Source: Nemertoderma westbladi | Taxonomy: Eukaryota; Xenacoelomorpha; Nemertodermatida; Nemertodermatidae | NCBI GenBank assembly: GCA_032718475.1 | Contig: JAUCBJ010005789.1 | Span: 1-50,428 of the forward strand | Length of the DNA: 50,428 bases | Reading direction: 5' to 3' | Shown here: piece after piece, positions 9,485 to 22,000 of the stretch | Position numbering within the stretch: position 1 is the first letter of the stretch | Layout of the letters: every line of letters starts with the position of its first letter | Program-made: the position numbers and the translations under genes | The notes under the pieces: generated by a model | Database searches by the model: none | What the model saw: only the letters and a program-made list of their open reading frames with translations | What the model was told of the DNA's origin: nothing

Positions 9485-9736
9485 GTTGGTTTCTCTATAA
9501 TGGCTGTTTGATTGTATGCGGTGTATCTGTATACAATAGGTTGATTGTAGATATTAGACAATATGTCGGTCTATAGACCGACTAGACTACAGTATACTGT
9601 AGTCAGATAGATATCGTTTATAGATATTATCCAAGAGTATAATTATATTTTTTTTATTATATTTATAATTACGTTATTTTTTACTTATTTTATGATGTAT
9701 AATCAATCACATACATATTTTATTAATATGATTTAG
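9485..9736 (+). other. FBXL intron (252 nt) with two adjacent perfect palindromes
   Basis: Phase-0 intron with GTTGGT donor and TATGATTTAG acceptor. At 9565-9582 lies an 18-bp perfect palindrome (GTCGGTCTATAGACCGAC) and at 9585-9604 a 20-bp perfect palindrome (GACTACAGTATACTGTAGTC), two bases apart. The rest is AT-rich. Confidence 0.85.
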
Positions 9737-9838
9737 ATATGCAACCAGTTACAACGGATTGACCTTGAGGAATGCATACTACTAACTGATCAAAGCCTTA
9801 ATCACTTTGCAATATTCCTATCGCACCTCGAGCAATTG
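9737..9838 (+). CDS. FBXL20: FBXL20/FBXL2-like gene, LRR exon (second in window)
   Basis: Encodes 34 residues starting ICNQLQRIDLEECILLTD, one LRR that aligns with human FBXL20 NCHELEKMDLEECVLITD, then QSLNHFAIFLSHLEQL. It is in phase 0 on both sides, with acceptor TTTAG at 9732-9736 and a good donor GTGAGT at 9839. The join to the previous exon rebuilds the conserved AR-(N/I)C order, which supports both borders. Confidence 0.92.
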
Positions 9839-10036
9839 GTGAGTCATAGTCTGCTATTTGTTAAGCTCACATCAGACTTCTGGCTGACGTCTCGCTCACA
9901 TCAGACTTCTTCTGACATCTGGCTTTACCTTTTGGAGACACGAGTAGATTTATGGAGGATTAAAAGAGTTTTGTTTGTTTATAATATTTGCATTGAAATT
10001 ATACATTATTTGTATTATAGTAAGTTCTTATGATAA
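9839..10036 (+). other. Start of FBXL intron 2
   Basis: Plain intron sequence after the GTGAGT donor. A short duplication of CTCACATCAGACTTCT lies at about 9865-9910. No coding signal. The whole intron runs 9839-11287 (1449 nt) and contains two tandem arrays. Confidence 0.6.
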
Positions 10037-10440
10037 TTATGCCCCCTCTGGAACCTGTTCCTTTCCCTCAAATGGTAATATGATCGTTTATTGCTTTGGT
10101 TAGACTTAGAATAGCCCGTCCATGTAACCCGACCCGTCCCCTCAATTGGTAAAGTGGTCGTTTATTGTTTTGATTAGAAAAGCGCGCAGCTCTGTAACCT
10201 GCTCATTTCCCTTAATTTGTAATGTTATTGTTTTGGTTAGAAATGCCCGTCTCTGTTACAGCTCCTTTTCCTCATTTAGAACTGTGTCCGTTTATTGTTT
10301 TGGTTAGAAAAGGCCACCTCTGTAACCTGCTCCTTTCCCTCATTGGAAAAGTGATATTTTATTGTTTTTGGTTAGAAAAGCCGGCCTCTTTTACCTGCTC
10401 CTTCCTCACAACAATTGGTAATTGTTTTTGGTTATAAAAT
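10037..10440. repeat. Degenerate ~70-bp tandem repeat, about six copies
   Basis: Units share TTTATTGTTTTGGTTAGAAA, then a G/C-rich stretch, CTCTGTAACCTGCTCCTTTC and CCTCAATTGGTAA. Copies differ by many substitutions and small indels, so the array is old. A single further copy sits in the next intron at about 12090-12150. Confidence 0.8.
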
Positions 10441-10646
10441 GACTGTTTTGCTAGAGTCATATGGTAATCGATTATCGACAACATCCAGAAATTATTAAAT
10501 TTAGCACAGGTGCATATAGGGAAATATATGTCATTTTCCAAGTGGTATAAAGACTGGTAGAAACTTAGATCTGATAATGTATTTAGGCTACACAATAGAA
10601 ATTCAAAACAGCGCTGAGGTAGCACACCAATTCTATCACCGGAATA

Positions 10647-11313
10647 TCACCTTAACTTTTGTATATCCCCCAGAGTCTCTCACTGTGAGTTAATCACCTT
10701 AACTTTTGTATATCCCCCAGAGTATCTCACTGTTAGTTAATCACCTTAACTTTTGTATATCCCCAGAGTCTATCTCACTGTGAGTTAATCACCTTAACTT
10801 TTGTATATCCCCCAGAGTCTCTCACTGTTAGTTAATCACCTTAACTTTTGTATATCCCCCAGAGTCTCTCACTGTTAGTTAATCACCTTAACTTTTGTAT
10901 ATCCCCCAGAGTCTCTCACTGTGAGTTAATCACCTTAACTTTTGTATATCCCCCAGAGTATCTCACTGTTAGTTAATCACCTTAACTTTTGTATATCCCC
11001 AGAGTCTATCTCACTGTGAGTTAATCACCTTAACTTTTGTATATCCCCCAGAGTCTCTCACTGTTAGTTAATCACCTTAACTTTTGTATATCCCCCAGAG
11101 TCTCTCACTGTTAGTTAATCACCTTAACTTTTGTATATCCCCAGAGTCTATCTCACTGTGAGTTAATCAACTTAACTTTTGTATATCCCCCAGAGTCTCT
11201 CACTGTTAGTTAATCACCTTAACTTTTGTATATCCCCCAGAGTCTCTCACTGTTAGTTAATCACCCTAACTTTTGTATATCCCCCAGAGTCTATCTCACT
11301 GTGAGTTAATCAC
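10647..11313 (+). repeat. 47-bp array of duplicated splice acceptors spanning the exon border
   Basis: Each unit has ATCACCTTAACTTTTGTATA, then TCCCCCAG, then AGTCTCTCACTGTGAGTTA. This is a complete 3' splice site (branch-point-like TTAAC, pyrimidine-rich stretch, CAG) plus the first about 27 nt of the next FBXL exon. AG dinucleotides fall at 10672, 10719, 10765, 10814, 10861, 10908, 10955, 11001, 11050, 11097, 11143, 11192, 11239 and 11286; the last is the authentic acceptor. Spacing is 46, 47 or 49 nt. The 46/49 pairs recur, and those units (AG 10765, 11001, 11143) carry the exon-like AGTCTATCTCACTGTGAG, which shows second-order duplication. The array therefore arose by duplicating the intron-exon border itself. 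Confidence 0.95.
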
Positions 11314-11500
11314 CGATGAAGGTATTCGCCACCTTGGAAGTGCACCCTCCGCTCCGGAACACCTGCGGGTTATCGAGTTAGACAACTGTCCGTTGATAAC
11401 GGACGCGTCATTGGAACACCTCTCGGGCTGTCTCAGTCTGGGACGGATTGAGTTGTACGACTGTCAGCTTATATCCCGGATGGGGATACGTAAATTGAGG
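11288..11500 (+). CDS. FBXL20: FBXL20/FBXL2-like gene, LRR exon (third in window)
   Basis: Encodes 71 residues: SLSHCELITDEGIRHLG, then VIELDNCPLITDASLEHL, then RIELYDCQLISRMGIRKLR. It aligns almost residue for residue with human FBXL20 (SLSHCELITDDGIRHLG, VIELDNCPLITDASLEHL, RIELYDCQQITRAGIKRLR), the most conserved part of the LRR solenoid. The reading frame fixes the start at 11288 after CCCCCAG; an acceptor two bases later would break the frame. The donor at 11501 is a full-consensus GTAAGT. The first 26 bases also form the end of the 47-bp array. Thirteen near-copies of its acceptor lie upstream, and the nearest four would bring premature stops. Confidence 0.97.
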
Positions 11501-12582
11501 GTAAGTTAAGTTTCAAATATTTACTAATAATTAATTTATTAGACTTTCTATCACTAAAACTAGTTAAGAGAAAATCTTTCCGTACTTGCACTTATACTGA
11601 GCGGACTCGAGCTGACCTCCCAGTATATAGATTCTGTCGCCGCCGCCGTAACGTGCATGTATCATGTCTGTCTATGTCTGACTCCCAGAAATAGATGGGA
11701 TTGGAAGATGCAAACCAAGAATGACTTGCATCAACCAAATAAACTGCCTCCCATATAATATAATACACAGTTTTGTCTAAGCAGACAAATTTGTGCGATT
11801 TATGAAATGTTATCCCTATGCGCAACTTGCGAAACGACCCCAAAGAACAGTTTATTGTAAATGATAGTTTCCATAGTTAATAAGTAATACTGCACTGGAG
11901 CAAATTTCATTATTATTATTACTCAAACTCTATTTATACTTTAGTAGTTTAGTTTCATTATTTTACAACTTTAAGTCAGAGAAAATCCCATCTCACTACT
12001 CACTTGGTAACTTTGCTCACTTTATGGGATATAAACACTACGCCGACAATGACAAATATGAAACTATAACCTGTTCTAATGACTCACGTATTGTTTTGGT
12101 TATAATAACCTTCTACTGTAACCTGTTTCTTCTCCTCACTTGTAATTGATAGTAATTATTAATTATCATTAATATACGTTGTCGGTTTTTGTTGTCGGTT
12201 GTCGGCGTATACATATTTCTACAATGTTAGATAATCTTTGCTGAGATTAGGTTAAGTGATTCTGTTCAATGCGTTGTGGTCGGGTTTTTTTTTTTATTTT
12301 TTTGCAATAATTGTATTATTAAGTTTATTAAATAATTTTAAAATATAACAATAATTGTAATATTATTTATTATAATGCTATACAAAGTTTGTAATACCTA
12401 GGGCAATAGAACAATTCAAAAATTGTTTATGTTTGTAATATTTCCGAAATAAAATCAATGTGATAATAGCAATGTTGTAATTACGACCTAATAATAATTA
12501 ACTCTCCCCACAGACCTGCCCTGCCTACATGTTCAGGATTCACTTTACTAATTCTGACTAATTCTAAATAGACTAGAAGGTA
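11501..12582 (+). other. 5' part of the 17-kb FBXL intron
   Basis: AT-rich intron sequence from the GTAAGT donor at 11501. It has a stray copy of the 70-bp repeat at about 12090-12150 and a poly(T) run at about 12287-12303. I see no coding exon or RNA gene. The intron as a whole runs 11501-28498 (16,998 nt). Confidence 0.6.
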
Positions 12583-13029
12583 GAACACCCTATATAAAAT
12601 TTTTCGATTTTGAGGTTTTGATCGATTCCGGGGAAATCGGTGGTGCTCTTTCTCGTGGTGTTGTCCGTTTTACCGTATCTCCACCCGTTACAGGTCTCAA
12701 TACCGTGAAAAATACCCTATGTAGCCTTTTTTGGAACAATATAGTATATTATCTTGTGGTAAACACAGAATTCGACATAGGGTATATTTCAATTGCACAT
12801 AGAGTGTTCTGACTAGAGAGTATAATGATAGGGTGTTTTGCAAACTCGTATATTAATACGTAATTGGATATTAAATAATGTTCTGTAACATTCCTAAGGA
12901 GTAATATAGAGGTACAATAAGAAATTAACCACCATAATAGCACATTCAAACAGGACGACTAAGAGAAACAGGACGACTAGGAGAATGAACAGGGAGTTGT
13001 TAACCGGAAATGGTGATGGGCCAGGTTTT

Positions 13030-16000
13030 GTGGAGGTGATGGAGTAGATGAACAGTGGATGTCGGAGGTAGATGGAGTGGGTGGACAGGGGATGTCGGAG
13101 GATATATATGGAGTGGGTGGACAGGGGATGTTGGAGGTAGATGGAGTGGGTGGACAGGGGTTGTCGGAGGTAGATAGAGTGGGTGGACAGGGGATGTCGA
13201 GGGTAGATTGAGTAGATGAACATGGGATGTCAGAGGTAGATGGAGTGGGTGGACAGGGCATGTCGGGGGATATTTATGGAATGGGTGGACAGGGGATGTC
13301 AGAGGTAGATGGAGTGGGTGGACAGGGGATGTCGAGGGTAGATTGAGTAGATGAACAGGGGATGTCGGAGGTAGATGGAGTGGATCGACATGGGATGTCG
13401 AGGGTAGATTGAGTAGATGGACAGGGGATGTCAGAGGTAGATGGAGTTGGTGGACGGGGGATGTCGGAGGTAGATGGAGTGGATGGACAGGGGATGTCGG
13501 AGGTAGATGGATTGGGTGGACATGGGATGTTGGAGGTAGATGGAGTGGGTGGAAAGGAGGTGTTGTTAGAGGTAGATGGAGTGGATCGACATGGGATGTC
13601 GAGGGTAGATTGAGTAGATGGACAGGGGATGTCAGAGGTAGATGGAGTTGGTGGACAGGGGATGTTGGAGGTAGATGGAGTGGGTGGACAGGTGATGTCG
13701 AGGGTAGATTGAGTAGATGAACAGGGGATGTCTGAGGTAGACGGAGTGGCTAGACAGGGGATGTCAGAGGTAGATTGAGTGGATGGACATGGGATGTCGG
13801 AGGTAGATGAAGTTGGTGGACGGGGGATGTCGGAGGTAGATGGAGTGGATGGACAGGGGATGTCGGAGGTAGATGAAGTTGGTGGACGGGGGATGTCGGA
13901 GGTAGATGAAGTTGGTGGACAGGGGATGTTGGAGGTAGATGGAGTGGGTGGACATGGGATGTTGGAGGTAGATGGAGTGGGTGGAAAGGAGGTGTTGGAG
14001 TTAGATGGATTGGGTGGATAAGGATGTCGGAGGTAGATGGATTGGGTGGACAGGGGATGTTGGAGGTAGATGGAGTGGATGGACAGGGGATGTCGAGATT
14101 GATGGAGTGGGTGGACAGGGGATGTTGGAGGTATATGGAGTGGGTGGACAGGGGATGTCGGAGGTAGATGGAGTGGAATGACAGGGAATGTCGAGATTGA
14201 TGGAGTGGGTGGACAGGGGATGTTGGAGGTAGATGGATTGGGTGGACAGGGGATGTCGAGGGTAAATGGAGTAGATGAACAGGGGATGTCGGAGGTAGAT
14301 GAAGTTGGTGGGCGGGGGGATGTGGAGATTGATGGAGTGGATGGACAGGGGATGTTGGAGGTAGATGGATTGGGTGGACAGGGGATGTTGGAGGTAGATG
14401 GAGTAGATGAACAGGGTGGGTCGGGGGTAGATTGAATGGGTGGACAGGAGGTGTTGGAGGTAGATGGAGTGGGTGGACAGGGGATGTCAGAAGTAGATGG
14501 AGTGGGTGGACAGGGGATGTTGGAGGTAGATGGATTGGGTGGACAGGGAATGTTGGAGGTAGTTGGAGTGGGTGGACGGGGATGTCAGAAGTAGATGGAG
14601 TGGGTGGACAGGGGATGTTGGAGGTAGATGGATTGGGTGGATAAGGGATGTCGGAGGTAGATGGATTGGGTGGACAGGGAATGTTGGAGGTAGATGGATT
14701 GGGTGGACAGGGGATGTCAGAAGTAGATGGAGTGGGTGGACAGGGGATGTTGGAGGTAGATGGATTGGGTGGACAGGGGATGTTGGAGGTAGATGGAGTG
14801 GGTGGACAGGGGATGTCAGAAGTAGATGGAGTGGGTGGACAGGGGATGTCAGAAGTAGATGGAGTGGGTGGACAGGGGATGTTGGAGGTAGATGGATTGG
14901 GTGGATAAGGGATGTCAGAGGTAGATGGATTGGGTGGACAGGGGATGTTGGAGGTAGATAGAGTGGGTGGACAGGGGATGTCAGAAGTAGATGGAGTGGG
15001 TGGACAGGGGATGTTGGAGGTAGATGGATTGGGTGGATAAGGGATGTCGGAGGTAGATGGATTGGGTGGACAGGGGATGTTGGAGGTAGATGGAGTGGGT
15101 GGACAGGGGATGTCAGAAGTAGATGGAGTGGGTGGACAGGGGATGTTGGAGGTAGATGGATTGGGTGGATAAGGGATGTCGGAGGTAGATGGATTGGGTG
15201 GACAGGGGATGTTGGAGGTAGATGGATTGGTTGGACAGGGGATGTTGAAGGTAGATGGAGTGGGTGGACAGGGGATGTCAGAAGTAGATGGAGTGGGTGG
15301 ACAGGGGATGTTGGAGGTAGATGGATTGGGTGGATAAGGGATGTCGGAGGTAGATGGATTTGGTGGACAGGAGGTGTTGGAGGTAGATGGATTGGGTGGA
15401 CAGGGGATGTTGGAGATAGATAGATTGGATGGACAGGGGATGTCAGAAGTAGATGGATTGGGTGGACAGGGGATGTCAGAAGTAGATGGAGTGGGTGGAC
15501 AGGGGATGTTGGAGGTAGATGGATTGGGTGGATAAGGGATGTCGGAGGTAGATGGAGTGCGTGGACAGGGGATGTCAGAAGTAGATGGAGTGGGTGGACA
15601 GGGGATGTTGGAGGTAGATGGATTGGGTGGATAAGGGATGTCGGAGGTAGATGGATTGGGTGGACAGGAGGTGTTGGAGGTAGATGGATTGGGTGGACAG
15701 GAGGTGTTGGAGGTAGATGGAGTGGGTGGACAGGGGATGTTGGAGGTAGATGGATTGGGTGGATAAGGGATGTCGGAGGTAGATGGATTGGGTGGACAGG
15801 GGATGTTGGAGGTAGATGGAGTGGGTGGACAGGGGATGTCAGAAGTAGATGGAGTGGGTGGACAGGGAATGTTGGAGGTAGATGGATTGGGTGGACAGGG
15901 GATGTCGGAGGTAGATGGATTGGGTGGACAGGGGATGTTGGAGGTAGATGGATTGGTTGGACAGGGGATGTTGAAGGTAGATGGAGTGGGTGGACAGGGG

Positions 16001-19000
16001 ATGTCAGAAGTAGATGGAGTGGGTGGACAGGGGATGTCAGAAGTAGATGGAGTGGGTGGACAGGGGATGTTGGAGGTAGATGGATTGGGTGGATAAGGGA
16101 TGTCGGAGGTAGATGGATTTGGTGGACAGGAGGTGTTGGAGGTAGATGGAGTGGGTGGACAGGGGATGTTGGAGATAGATAGATTGGATGGACAGGGTAT
16201 GTCAGAAGTAGATGGATTGGGTGGACAGGGGATGTCAGAAGTAGATGGAGTGGGTGGACAGGGGATGTTGGAGGTAGATGGATTGGGTGGATAAGGGATG
16301 TCGGAGGTAGATGGAGTGGGTGGACAGGGGATGTTGGAGGTAGATGGATTGGGTGGATAAGGGATGTCGGAGGTAGATGGATTGGGTGGACAGGGGATGT
16401 TGGAGGTAGATGGAGTGGGTGGAAAGGAGGTGTTGGAGGTAGATGGAGTGGGTGGACAGGGGATGTTGGAGGTAGATGGAGTGGATGGACAGGGGATGTC
16501 GAGATTGATGGAGTGGGTGGACAGGGGATGTCGGAGGTAGATGGAGTGGAATGACAGGGAATGTCGAGATTGATGGAGTGGGTGGACAGGGGATGTTGGA
16601 GGTAGATGGATTGGGTGGACAGGGGATGTCGAGGGTAAATGGAGTAGATGAACAGGGGATGTCGGAGGTAGATGAAGTTGGTGGGCGGGGGGATGTCGAG
16701 ATTGGTGGAGTGGATGGACAGGGGATGTTGGAGGTAGATGGATTGGGTGGACAGGGGATGTTGGAGGTAGATGGAGTAGATGAACAGGGTGGGTCGGGGG
16801 TAGATTGAATGGGTGGACAGGAGGTGTTGGAGGTAGATGGAGTGGGTGGACAGGGGATGTCAGAAGTAGATGGAGTGGGTGGACAGGGGATGTTGGAGGT
16901 AGATGGATTGGGTGGACAGGGAATGTTGGAGGTAGATGGAGTGGGTGGACGGGGATGTCAGAAGTAGATGGAGTGGGTGGACAGGGGATGTTGGAGGTAG
17001 ATGGATTGGGTGGATAAGGGATGTCGGAGGTAGATGGATTGGGTGGACAGGGAATGTTGGAGGTAGATGGATTGGGTGGACAGGGGATGTCAGAAGTAGA
17101 TGGAGTGGGTGGACAGGGGATGTTGGAGGTAGATGGATTGGGTGGACAGGGGATGTTGGAGGTAGATGGAGTGGGTGGACAGGGGATGTCAGAAGTAGAT
17201 GGAGTGGGTGGACAGGGGATGTCAGAAGTAGATGGAGTGGGTGGACAGGGGATGTTGGAGGTAGATGGATTGGGTGGATAAGGGATGTCAGAGGTAGATG
17301 GATTGGGTGGACAGGGGATGTTGGAGGTAGATAGAGTGGGTGGACAGGGGATGTCAGAAGTAGATGGAGTGGGTGGACAGGGGATGTTGGAGGTAGATGG
17401 ATTGGGTGGATAAGGGATGTCGGAGGTAGATGGATTGGGTGGACAGGGGATGTTGGAGGTAGATGGAGTGGGTGGACAGGGGATGTCAGAAGTAGACTGA
17501 GTGGGTGGACAGGGGATGTTGGAGGTAGATGGATTGGGTGGATAAGGGATGTCGGAGGTAGATGGATTGGGTGGACAGGGGATGTTGGAGGTAGATGGAT
17601 TGGTTGGACAGGGGATGTTGAAGGTAGATGGAGTGGGTGGACAGGGGATGTCAGAAGTAGATGGAGTGGGTGGACAGGGGATGTTGGAGGTAGATGGATT
17701 GGGTGGATAAGGGATGTCGGAGGTAGATGGATTTGGTGGACAGGAGGTGTTGGAGGTAGATGGATTGGGTGGACAGGGGATGTTGGAGATAGATAGATTG
17801 GATGGACAGGGGATGTCAGAAGTAGATGGATTGGGTGGACAGGGGATGTCAGAAGTAGATGGAGTGGGTGGACAGGGGATGTTGGAGGTAGATGGATTGG
17901 GTGGATAAGGGATGTCGGAGGTAGATGGAGTGCGTGGACAGGGGATGTCAGAAGTAGATGGAGTGGGTGGACAGGGGATGTTGGAGGTAGATGGATTGGG
18001 TGGATAAGGGATGTCGGAGGTAGATGGATTGGGTGGACAGGAGGTGTTGGAGGTAGATGGATTGGGTGGACAGGAGGTGTTGGAGGTAGATGGAGTGGGT
18101 GGACAGGGGATGTTGGAGGTAGATGGATTGGGTGGATAAGGGATGTCGGAGGTAGATGGATTGGGTGGACAGGGGATGTTGGAGGTAGATGGAGTGGGTG
18201 GACAGGGGATGTCAGAAGTAGATGGAGTGGGTGGACAGGGAATGTTGGAGGTAGATGGATTGGGTGGACAGGGGATGTCGGAGGTAGATGGATTGGGTGG
18301 ACAGGGGATGTTGGAGGTAGATGGATTGGTTGGACAGGGGATGTTGAAGGTAGATGGAGTGGGTGGACAGGGGATGTCAGAAGTAGATGGAGTGGGTGGA
18401 CAGGGGATGTCAGAAGTAGATGGAGTGGGTGGACAGGGGATGTTGGAGGTAGATGGATTGGGTGGATAAGGGATGTCGGAGGTAGATGGATTTGGTGGAC
18501 AGGAGGTGTTGGAGGTAGATGGAGTGGGTGGACAGGGGATGTTGGAGATAGATAGATTGGATGGACAGGGTATGTCAGAAGTAGATGGATTGGGTGGACA
18601 GGGGATGTCAGAAGTAGATGGAGTGGGTGGACAGGGGATGTTGGAGGTAGATGGATTGGGTGGATAAGGGATGTCGGAGGTAGATGGAGTGGGTGGACAG
18701 GGGATGTTGGAGGTAGATGGATTGGGTGGATAAGGGATGTCGGAGGTAGATGGATTGGGTGGACAGGGGATGTTGGAGGTAGATGGAGTGGGTGGAAAGG
18801 AGGTGTTGGAGGTAGATGGAGTGGGTGGACAGGGGATGTTGGAGGTAGATGGAGTAGATGAACAGGGTGTATCGGGGGTAGATTGAATGGGTGGACAGGA
18901 GGTGTTGGAGTTAGATGGATTGGGTGGATAAGGATGTCGGAGGTAGATGGATTGGGTGGACAGGGGATGTTGGAGGTAGATGGAGTGGATGGACAGGGGA

Positions 19001-22000
19001 TGTCGAGATTGATGGAGTGGGTGGACAGGGGATGTCGGAGGTAGATGGAGTGGAATGACAGGGAATGTCGAGATTGATGGAGTGGGTGGACAGGGGATGT
19101 TGGAGGTAGATGGATTGGGTGGACAGGGGATGTCGAGGGTAAATGGAGTAGATGAACAGGGGATGTCGGAGGTAGATGAAGTTGGTGGGCGGGGGGATGT
19201 CGAGATTGGTGGAGTGGATGGACAGGGGATGTTGGAGGTAGATGGATTGGGTGGACAGGGGATGTTGGAGGTAGATGGAGTAGATGAACAGGGTGGGTCG
19301 GGGGTAGATTGAATGGGTGGACAGGAGGTGTTGGAGGTAGATGGAGTGGGTGGACAGGGGATGTCAGAAGTAGATGGAGTGGGTGGACAGGGGATGTTGG
19401 AGGTAGATGGATTGGGTGGACAGGGAATGTTGGAGGTAGATGGAGTGGGTGGACGGGGATGTCAGAAGTAGATGGAGTGGGTGGACAGGGGATGTTGGAG
19501 GTAGATGGATTGGGTGGATAAGGGATGTCGGAGGTAGATGGATTGGGTGGACAGGGAATGTTGGAGGTAGATGGATTGGGTGGACAGGGGATGTCAGAAG
19601 TAGATGGAGTGGGTGGACAGGGGATGTTGGAGGTAGATGGATTGGGTGGACAGGGGATGTTGGAGGTAGATGGAGTGGGTGGACAGGGGATGTCAGAAGT
19701 AGATGGAGTGGGTGGACAGGGGATGTCAGAAGTAGATGGAGTGGGTGGACAGGGGATGTTGGAGGTAGATGGATTGGGTGGATAAGGGATGTCAGAGGTA
19801 GATGGATTGGGTGGACAGGGGATGTTGGAGGTAGATAGAGTGGGTGGACAGGGGATGTCAGAAGTAGATGGAGTGGGTGGACAGGGGATGTTGGAGGTAG
19901 ATGGATTGGGTGGATAAGGGATGTCGGAGGTAGATGGATTGGGTGGACAGGGGATGTTGGAGGTAGATGGAGTGGGTGGACAGGGGATGTCAGAAGTAGA
20001 CTGAGTGGGTGGACAGGGGATGTTGGAGGTAGATGGATTGGGTGGATAAGGGATGTCGGAGGTAGATGGATTGGGTGGACAGGGGATGTTGGAGGTAGAT
20101 GGATTGGTTGGACAGGGGATGTTGAAGGTAGATGGAGTGGGTGGACAGGGGATGTCAGAAGTAGATGGAGTGGGTGGACAGGGGATGTTGGAGGTAGATG
20201 GATTGGGTGGATAAGGGATGTCGGAGGTAGATGGATTTGGTGGACAGGAGGTGTTGGAGGTAGATGGATTGGGTGGACAGGGGATGTTGGAGATAGATAG
20301 ATTGGATGGACAGGGGATGTCAGAAGTAGATGGATTGGGTGGACAGGGGATGTCAGAAGTAGATGGAGTGGGTGGACAGGGGATGTTGGAGGTAGATGGA
20401 TTGGGTGGATAAGGGATGTCGGAGGTAGATGGAGTGCGTGGACAGGGGATGTCAGAAGTAGATGGAGTGGGTGGACAGGGGATGTTGGAGGTAGATGGAT
20501 TGGGTGGATAAGGGATGTCGGAGGTAGATGGATTGGGTGGACAGGAGGTGTTGGAGGTAGATGGATTGGGTGGACAGGAGGTGTTGGAGGTAGATGGAGT
20601 GGGTGGACAGGGGATGTTGGAGGTAGATGGATTGGGTGGATAAGGGATGTCGGAGGTAGATGGATTGGGTGGACAGGGGATGTTGGAGGTAGATGGAGTG
20701 GGTGGACAGGGGATGTCAGAAGTAGATGGAGTGGGTGGACAGGGAATGTTGGAGGTAGATGGATTGGGTGGACAGGGGATGTCGGAGGTAGATGGATTGG
20801 GTGGACAGGGGATGTTGGAGGTAGATGGATTGGTTGGACAGGGGATGTTGAAGGTAGATGGAGTGGGTGGACAGGGGATGTCAGAAGTAGATGGAGTGGG
20901 TGGACAGGGGATGTCAGAAGTAGATGGAGTGGGTGGACAGGGGATGTTGGAGGTAGATGGATTGGGTGGATAAGGGATGTCGGAGGTAGATGGATTTGGT
21001 GGACAGGAGGTGTTGGAGGTAGATGGAGTGGGTGGACAGGGGATGTTGGAGATAGATAGATTGGATGGACAGGGTATGTCAGAAGTAGATGGATTGGGTG
21101 GACAGGGGATGTCAGAAGTAGATGGAGTGGGTGGACAGGGGATGTTGGAGGTAGATGGATTGGGTGGATAAGGGATGTCGGAGGTAGATGGAGTGGGTGG
21201 ACAGGGGATGTTGGAGGTAGATGGATTGGGTGGATAAGGGATGTCGGAGGTAGATGGATTGGGTGGACAGGGGATGTTGGAGGTAGATGGAGTGGGTGGA
21301 AAGGAGGTGTTGGAGGTAGATGGAGTGGGTGGACAGGGGATGTTGGAGGTAGATGGAGTAGATGAACAGGGTGTATCGGGGGTAGATTGAATGGGTGGAC
21401 AGGAGGTGTTGGAGTTAGATGGATTGGGTGGATAAGGATGTCGGAGGTAGATGGATTGGGTGGACAGGGGATGTTGGAGGTAGATGGAGTGGATGGACAG
21501 GGGATGTCGAGATTGATGGAGTGGGTGGACAGGGGATGTCGGAGGTAGATGGAGTGGAATGACAGGGAATGTCGAGATTGATGGAGTGGGTGGACAGGGG
21601 ATGTTGGAGGTAGATGGATTGGGTGGACAGGGGATGTCGAGGGTAAATGGAGTAGATGAACAGGGGATGTCGGAGGTAGATGAAGTTGGTGGGCGGGGGG
21701 ATGTCGAGATTGGTGGAGTGGATGGACAGGGGATGTTGGAGGTAGATGGATTGGGTGGACAGGGGATGTTGGAGGTAGATGGAGTAGATGAACAGGGTGG
21801 GTCGGGGGTAGATTGAATGGGTGGACAGGAGGTGTTGGAGGTAGATGGAGTGGGTGGACAGGGGATGTCAGAAGTAGATGGAGTGGGTGGACTGGGGATG
21901 TTGGAGGTAGATGGATTGGGTGGACAGGGAATGTTGGAGGTAGATGGAGTGGGTGGACGGGGATGTCAGAAGTAGATGGAGTGGGTGGACAGGGGATGTT

